DNA of 64,000 nucleotides from Priestia megaterium NBRC 15308 = ATCC 14581 (GTDB lineage Bacteria > Bacillota > Bacilli > Bacillales > Bacillaceae_H): the NCBI RefSeq assembly GCF_000832985.1, contig NZ_CP009920.1:3900501-3964500 (forward strand), given 5' to 3'. Positions 61,411-64,000 of this stretch are shown piece after piece; position 1 is the stretch's first letter; every line of letters begins with the position of its first letter. The translations under genes and the position numbers were made by a program. The notes under the pieces are model-generated. The model did no database searches. It had not been told where the DNA came from and saw nothing but the letters and a program-made list of their open reading frames with translations.

Positions 61411-63546
61411 TTGGATAAAATCATAGCAAACAATGCAATTACAAAAAATGAATATTGGAACTTAATCACATCTACTCTCTCCTCTTACGAGGTTAAGGAT
61501 ATATCTCCTGATGGAAAAGTAACAAGGAGAGTCGTGAATAATGATTACTTTTTAGTCAATGATATTTGGAATGTAAATGATATTGGTAACATCCCTAACT
61601 TTGAGGAAAGCTTCAACAGATACAAAGTTCCTAGTAGGAATCAAAAGTTTCCAACCGAAAACAAAACTATTGGCTTAGAACTTAAATTTGTTTATTATTG
61701 TAAGTTGTTTAACGATGAATGGAGTTTAAACAGCTTTTTTCATACTTACAAAACATTCCTAAACAAATTAGTTTTATTTCTTAACGAAAAACATTCTCAC
61801 CTCTATTCTCTCCTTGATTTGGACGTTGAGAAAACTGAGAAAGAGTGGATTTGGTGGTTGAACAACAAAGGTGTAAAAACAACCCTAGCAAGAAAAAGTG
61901 TGCAGTATGGTGAATTTGAGACTAAAACACCAATAGCGACTTTCTTCCGTTCCATATATGAGAAATTATTTAATCTAACCGATACCCGTGAGGAATGGGG
62001 AAAAGATAGATGGGATGTTAGGGTGTTAAATGCCAATTATGGAGTAGATTACAACGCCTCACTACCACTTTATTATATTGATTTCACAAAAATTGAAAAT
62101 GTTACTTTTAGACAATATTTAAAAAAATATATTAAAACTAGATTACTAGGTGGCAGGAAATTTTCTTGGTCAACTGCTCAAAATTATGTGAGATGGGTTC
62201 CCAAGTTCTTTAATTTTATTAATGAATTAGAACCTGAATGGGATGATTTAAAAGATCTTACAAGACAGCATATAGAAAAGTATGTAGAGTTTCTTCATCA
62301 TTATGCCCAAAATAACTTAAAGAATAGAAATGCCAACCCGGATAAATTTATATATATAAACGTGGAGTGCACTTATTCATTTTTAAGAGATACCCAGCGT
62401 TACGATTACAGTATTGCACCTAAGAAATCAACTACAAAGTTACTTTACTCTGAGGATTATCCTTCTCTTGATAAGAAATCAGATGATACTATTGATTACA
62501 TTCCTGACTATGTATTAGAGCAATTATTTGACAATATAAACGACCTTCATTCAGATGTACAACCTGTCGTGTGGATTGCTTTTAAAACTGGATTGCGTAT
62601 CAGCGATACATTAGGATTAACACAGGAGTGTTTGGTTCGGTTAAATGGCAAATATTCTATTCAAACCGATATTGAAAAAATATATGTGAATGGTCATAAA
62701 ATCCCGATTGACGACCAATTAGCAAATATGATTGCCGTTTTAATCCATAAATCCAAGGAACTCAGTAACGATGATAACAACCCTAATAAATACATCTTCG
62801 TTCGGTACAAAGGTTCCCGTAAGGGAAAACCATTTTCCCAGTTTTGGGTACGAGATCAACTTGGAAAACTAGCTTTCGAAAAGAACATTACTGACGAAGT
62901 GGGCAATGTATTCCATTTCAAATCACACCAATTTCGACATACATATGCGGTCAAGATGTTGAATGGTGGCGCTGACATTTTAACCGTCCAGGAATTACTA
63001 GCTCATGCCTCGCCTGAAATGACCCTGCGATACGCCCGTTTATTGGACGATACAAAACGGAAAGCGTTTGAAAAGGTGGTTAAGCAAGGTGTATTTTCCT
63101 TTAACCTAAATGGGGAAATTCATCAAGTATCTGAAACAGAAGATATCCCTGAAGACATTCTAGATATGATGTGGAAAGATGAAAAGCTAAACGCTTTGGA
63201 CAACCCCTACGGAACTTGTCGTGCTAGAGTGAAAGGAAACTGCCCATTAGCAGCAGAACCTCCTTGTCTCACAGCCAACGATGGAAAGCCTTGTTTTGAT
63301 TTAGCTGTAGGTATGACGAGTTTTGACGTTAAAAAGTATGAACTTCTAATAGAAACCACTACAAAGTGGATTGAAGCCTCCAAAAAATATGGTCGCGAAG
63401 ATATGGTCAAAGCTAATGAAAAAAACTTGGAGAGATACCAGAGCATTTATGAAACAATCAAGGGTGGGAATGTAATTTTTGGAAAATTTGAACGTGTGAA
63501 GAAACAGTTAGAAAGAAAACAGAAGAAAGGTGTTAAACATGGCTAA
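61411..63546 (+). CDS. tnpB: Tn554-type transposase B (tyrosine recombinase)
   Basis: A 711-residue recombinase. TTG 61411 is seven bases after AGGAGGC. Catalytic residues: Arg in AFKTGLRISDTLGL, H-x-x-R in HQFRHTYAVKML, His in ELLAHASPEMTL and Tyr in RYARLLDDT. The C-terminus has a cysteine cluster (GTCRARVKGNCPLAAEPPC, then PCFDLAVGM) that may bind zinc. The length is slightly above Tn554 TnpB (about 630). Its stop overlaps the tnpC start. Confidence 0.92.
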   Translation: MDKIIANNAITKNEYWNLITSTLSSYEVKDISPDGKVTRRVVNNDYFLVNDIWNVNDIGNIPNFEESFNRYKVPSRNQKFPTENKTIGLELKFVYYCKLFNDEWSLNSFFHTYKTFLNKLVLFLNEKHSHLYSLLDLDVEKTEKEWIWWLNNKGVKTTLARKSVQYGEFETKTPIATFFRSIYEKLFNLTDTREEWGKDRWDVRVLNANYGVDYNASLPLYYIDFTKIENVTFRQYLKKYIKTRLLGGRKFSWSTAQNYVRWVPKFFNFINELEPEWDDLKDLTRQHIEKYVEFLHHYAQNNLKNRNANPDKFIYINVECTYSFLRDTQRYDYSIAPKKSTTKLLYSEDYPSLDKKSDDTIDYIPDYVLEQLFDNINDLHSDVQPVVWIAFKTGLRISDTLGLTQECLVRLNGKYSIQTDIEKIYVNGHKIPIDDQLANMIAVLIHKSKELSNDDNNPNKYIFVRYKGSRKGKPFSQFWVRDQLGKLAFEKNITDEVGNVFHFKSHQFRHTYAVKMLNGGADILTVQELLAHASPEMTLRYARLLDDTKRKAFEKVVKQGVFSFNLNGEIHQVSETEDIPEDILDMMWKDEKLNALDNPYGTCRARVKGNCPLAAEPPCLTANDGKPCFDLAVGMTSFDVKKYELLIETTTKWIEASKKYGREDMVKANEKNLERYQSIYETIKGGNVIFGKFERVKKQLERKQKKGVKHG

Positions 63547-63934
63547 TTTTGAACGTGAGGAGCAACTACGGCAACTACATAAACAGCGAAAACAAGCAAC
63601 TAAAGATAAAGTTGAGGAGGCTATTAAACGTCTTATAAAGAGTTCTAAAGCAATAAACTTTAATAGTGTGGCAAAAGAAGCAGGTGTAGCGAAAGCTACC
63701 CTATACAATCATATAGAACTCAAAGAGCGCATTGATTTCTTGCGAAATCAACAAGAAAAAGCATTTGTGGATGATAGAATTAAACGGGATGAAAATAATC
63801 AGAACGCGGTCATCTCTTCCCTCAAAAGAAGAATTGAAAAGTTAGAGAAAAAAAATCAACAATTAGAAAAAGAAAATAGAGAGTTGCGCCAAAAAGAAAA
63901 TGAAAAGCTCACCGATTACTTTACAAAGTTATAA
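63539..63934 (+). CDS. tnpC: Tn554-type TnpC orientation/frequency factor
   Basis: A 131-residue protein. The helix-turn-helix-like KAINFNSVAKEAGVAKATLYNH is followed by a long coiled coil (RRIEKLEKKNQQLEKENREL). In Tn554, TnpC raises the frequency and fixes the orientation of insertion. ATG 63539 follows AAAGGTG by seven bases and overlaps the tnpB stop by eight bases. Confidence 0.88.
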   Translation: MANFEREEQLRQLHKQRKQATKDKVEEAIKRLIKSSKAINFNSVAKEAGVAKATLYNHIELKERIDFLRNQQEKAFVDDRIKRDENNQNAVISSLKRRIEKLEKKNQQLEKENRELRQKENEKLTDYFTKL

Positions 63935-63936
63935 AG

Positions 63937-63983
63937 TTAAGCCCTCACATATTAGACATATCTAAAATGTGAGGGCTTTTTAT
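63937..63983 (+). terminator. Terminator
   Basis: AAGCCCTCACAT..ATGTGAGGGCTT followed by TTTTT. It closes the tnpABC operon. Confidence 0.9.
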
Positions 63984-64000
63984 TTTCAACAGTTTTACTT

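Larger units (their letters stand above)
60104..63983 (+). mobile_element. Tn554-type tnpABC transposition cassette (outer limits not determined)
   Basis: Three consecutive genes in the Tn554 order: two tyrosine recombinases (389 and 711 residues) and a small helix-turn-helix/coiled-coil TnpC, with overlaps or short gaps. Tn554 elements lack inverted repeats and target duplications, so the ends cannot be read directly. No resistance cargo follows before the window ends; the terminator at 63937 may be near the right end. Confidence 0.8.

Noticed and set aside
1-64000. tRNA or rRNA genes
   Set aside because: No cloverleaf with the invariant TTCGA arm context and no rRNA-like sequence were found by reading.

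Overview
The window looks like AT-rich chromosomal or large-plasmid DNA from a spore-forming Bacillaceae, most like the Bacillus/Priestia megaterium group. Evidence read from the sequence: strong GGAGG-type ribosome binding sites, frequent TTG/GTG starts, a Bacillus-type recA with a perfect LexA (DinR) box, a SpoVS paralogue, a SinI-like protein, Spo0E-domain proteins, three RsbR-type STAS proteins, FbpB-like and YdjO-like small proteins, a Des-type desaturase and a T-box leader. The species is an inference. A second recA would fit B. megaterium, which is reported to carry two. No rRNA, tRNA, CRISPR array or plasmid replication gene was found.

Layout. 1-5 kb: partial HxlR regulator, metallo-hydrolase plus nitrilase pair, SpeG-type acetyltransferase, secreted beta-helix protein. 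5.3-6.6 kb: SOS-controlled recA with a coupled 49-codon leader ORF; its terminator is an IS-end relic. 6.9-10.2 kb: arsRBC, a second arsR, a small ORF and three ArsR operators, abutting a truncated XRE/membrane gene. 10.3-17 kb: small housekeeping and stress genes (DinB, monooxygenase, YdeN-type hydrolase, FMN reductase, GNAT, lipoproteins, a PadR operon). 17-49 kb: a gene-sparse, repeat-rich region in which most genes have a paralogue elsewhere in the window: three HU genes, two Spo0E-domain genes in inverted orientation, three RsbR paralogues, tandem DUF3231 genes, three cold-shock proteins, two ydjO, two fbpB and several pairs of tiny ORFs, with many decayed copies. 49-55 kb: DUF3885 protein, ZIP transporter, frameshifted pseudogene, APC permease under a T-box, DinB. 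55.6-57.1 kb: an IS3-family element nested in an older IS150-type relic. 57-60 kb: spoVS paralogue and DUF4386 protein. 60.2-63.9 kb: a complete Tn554-type tnpABC recombinase cassette.

How it fits together. A cold-response island (des with a DesR-like palindrome, two csp genes with a conserved long leader, ydjO, a DEAD-box helicase, a third csp) lies at 27-32 kb. A second, decayed copy at 45.9-48.9 kb retains fbpB, csp, ydjO and a tiny downstream ORF, but only a stub of the helicase 3' end. The HU/Spo0E/RsbR/DUF3231/SpoVS content suggests an accessory sporulation and stress-signalling region growing by duplication and decay. The most unusual items are the Spo0E-domain proteins with a long novel C-terminal extension, a shared intergenic palindrome family (one copy centred in a perfect 44-bp palindrome), a GC-richer secreted NucA/NucB-like protein, and a folded RNA-like element just upstream of the Tn554-type cassette.
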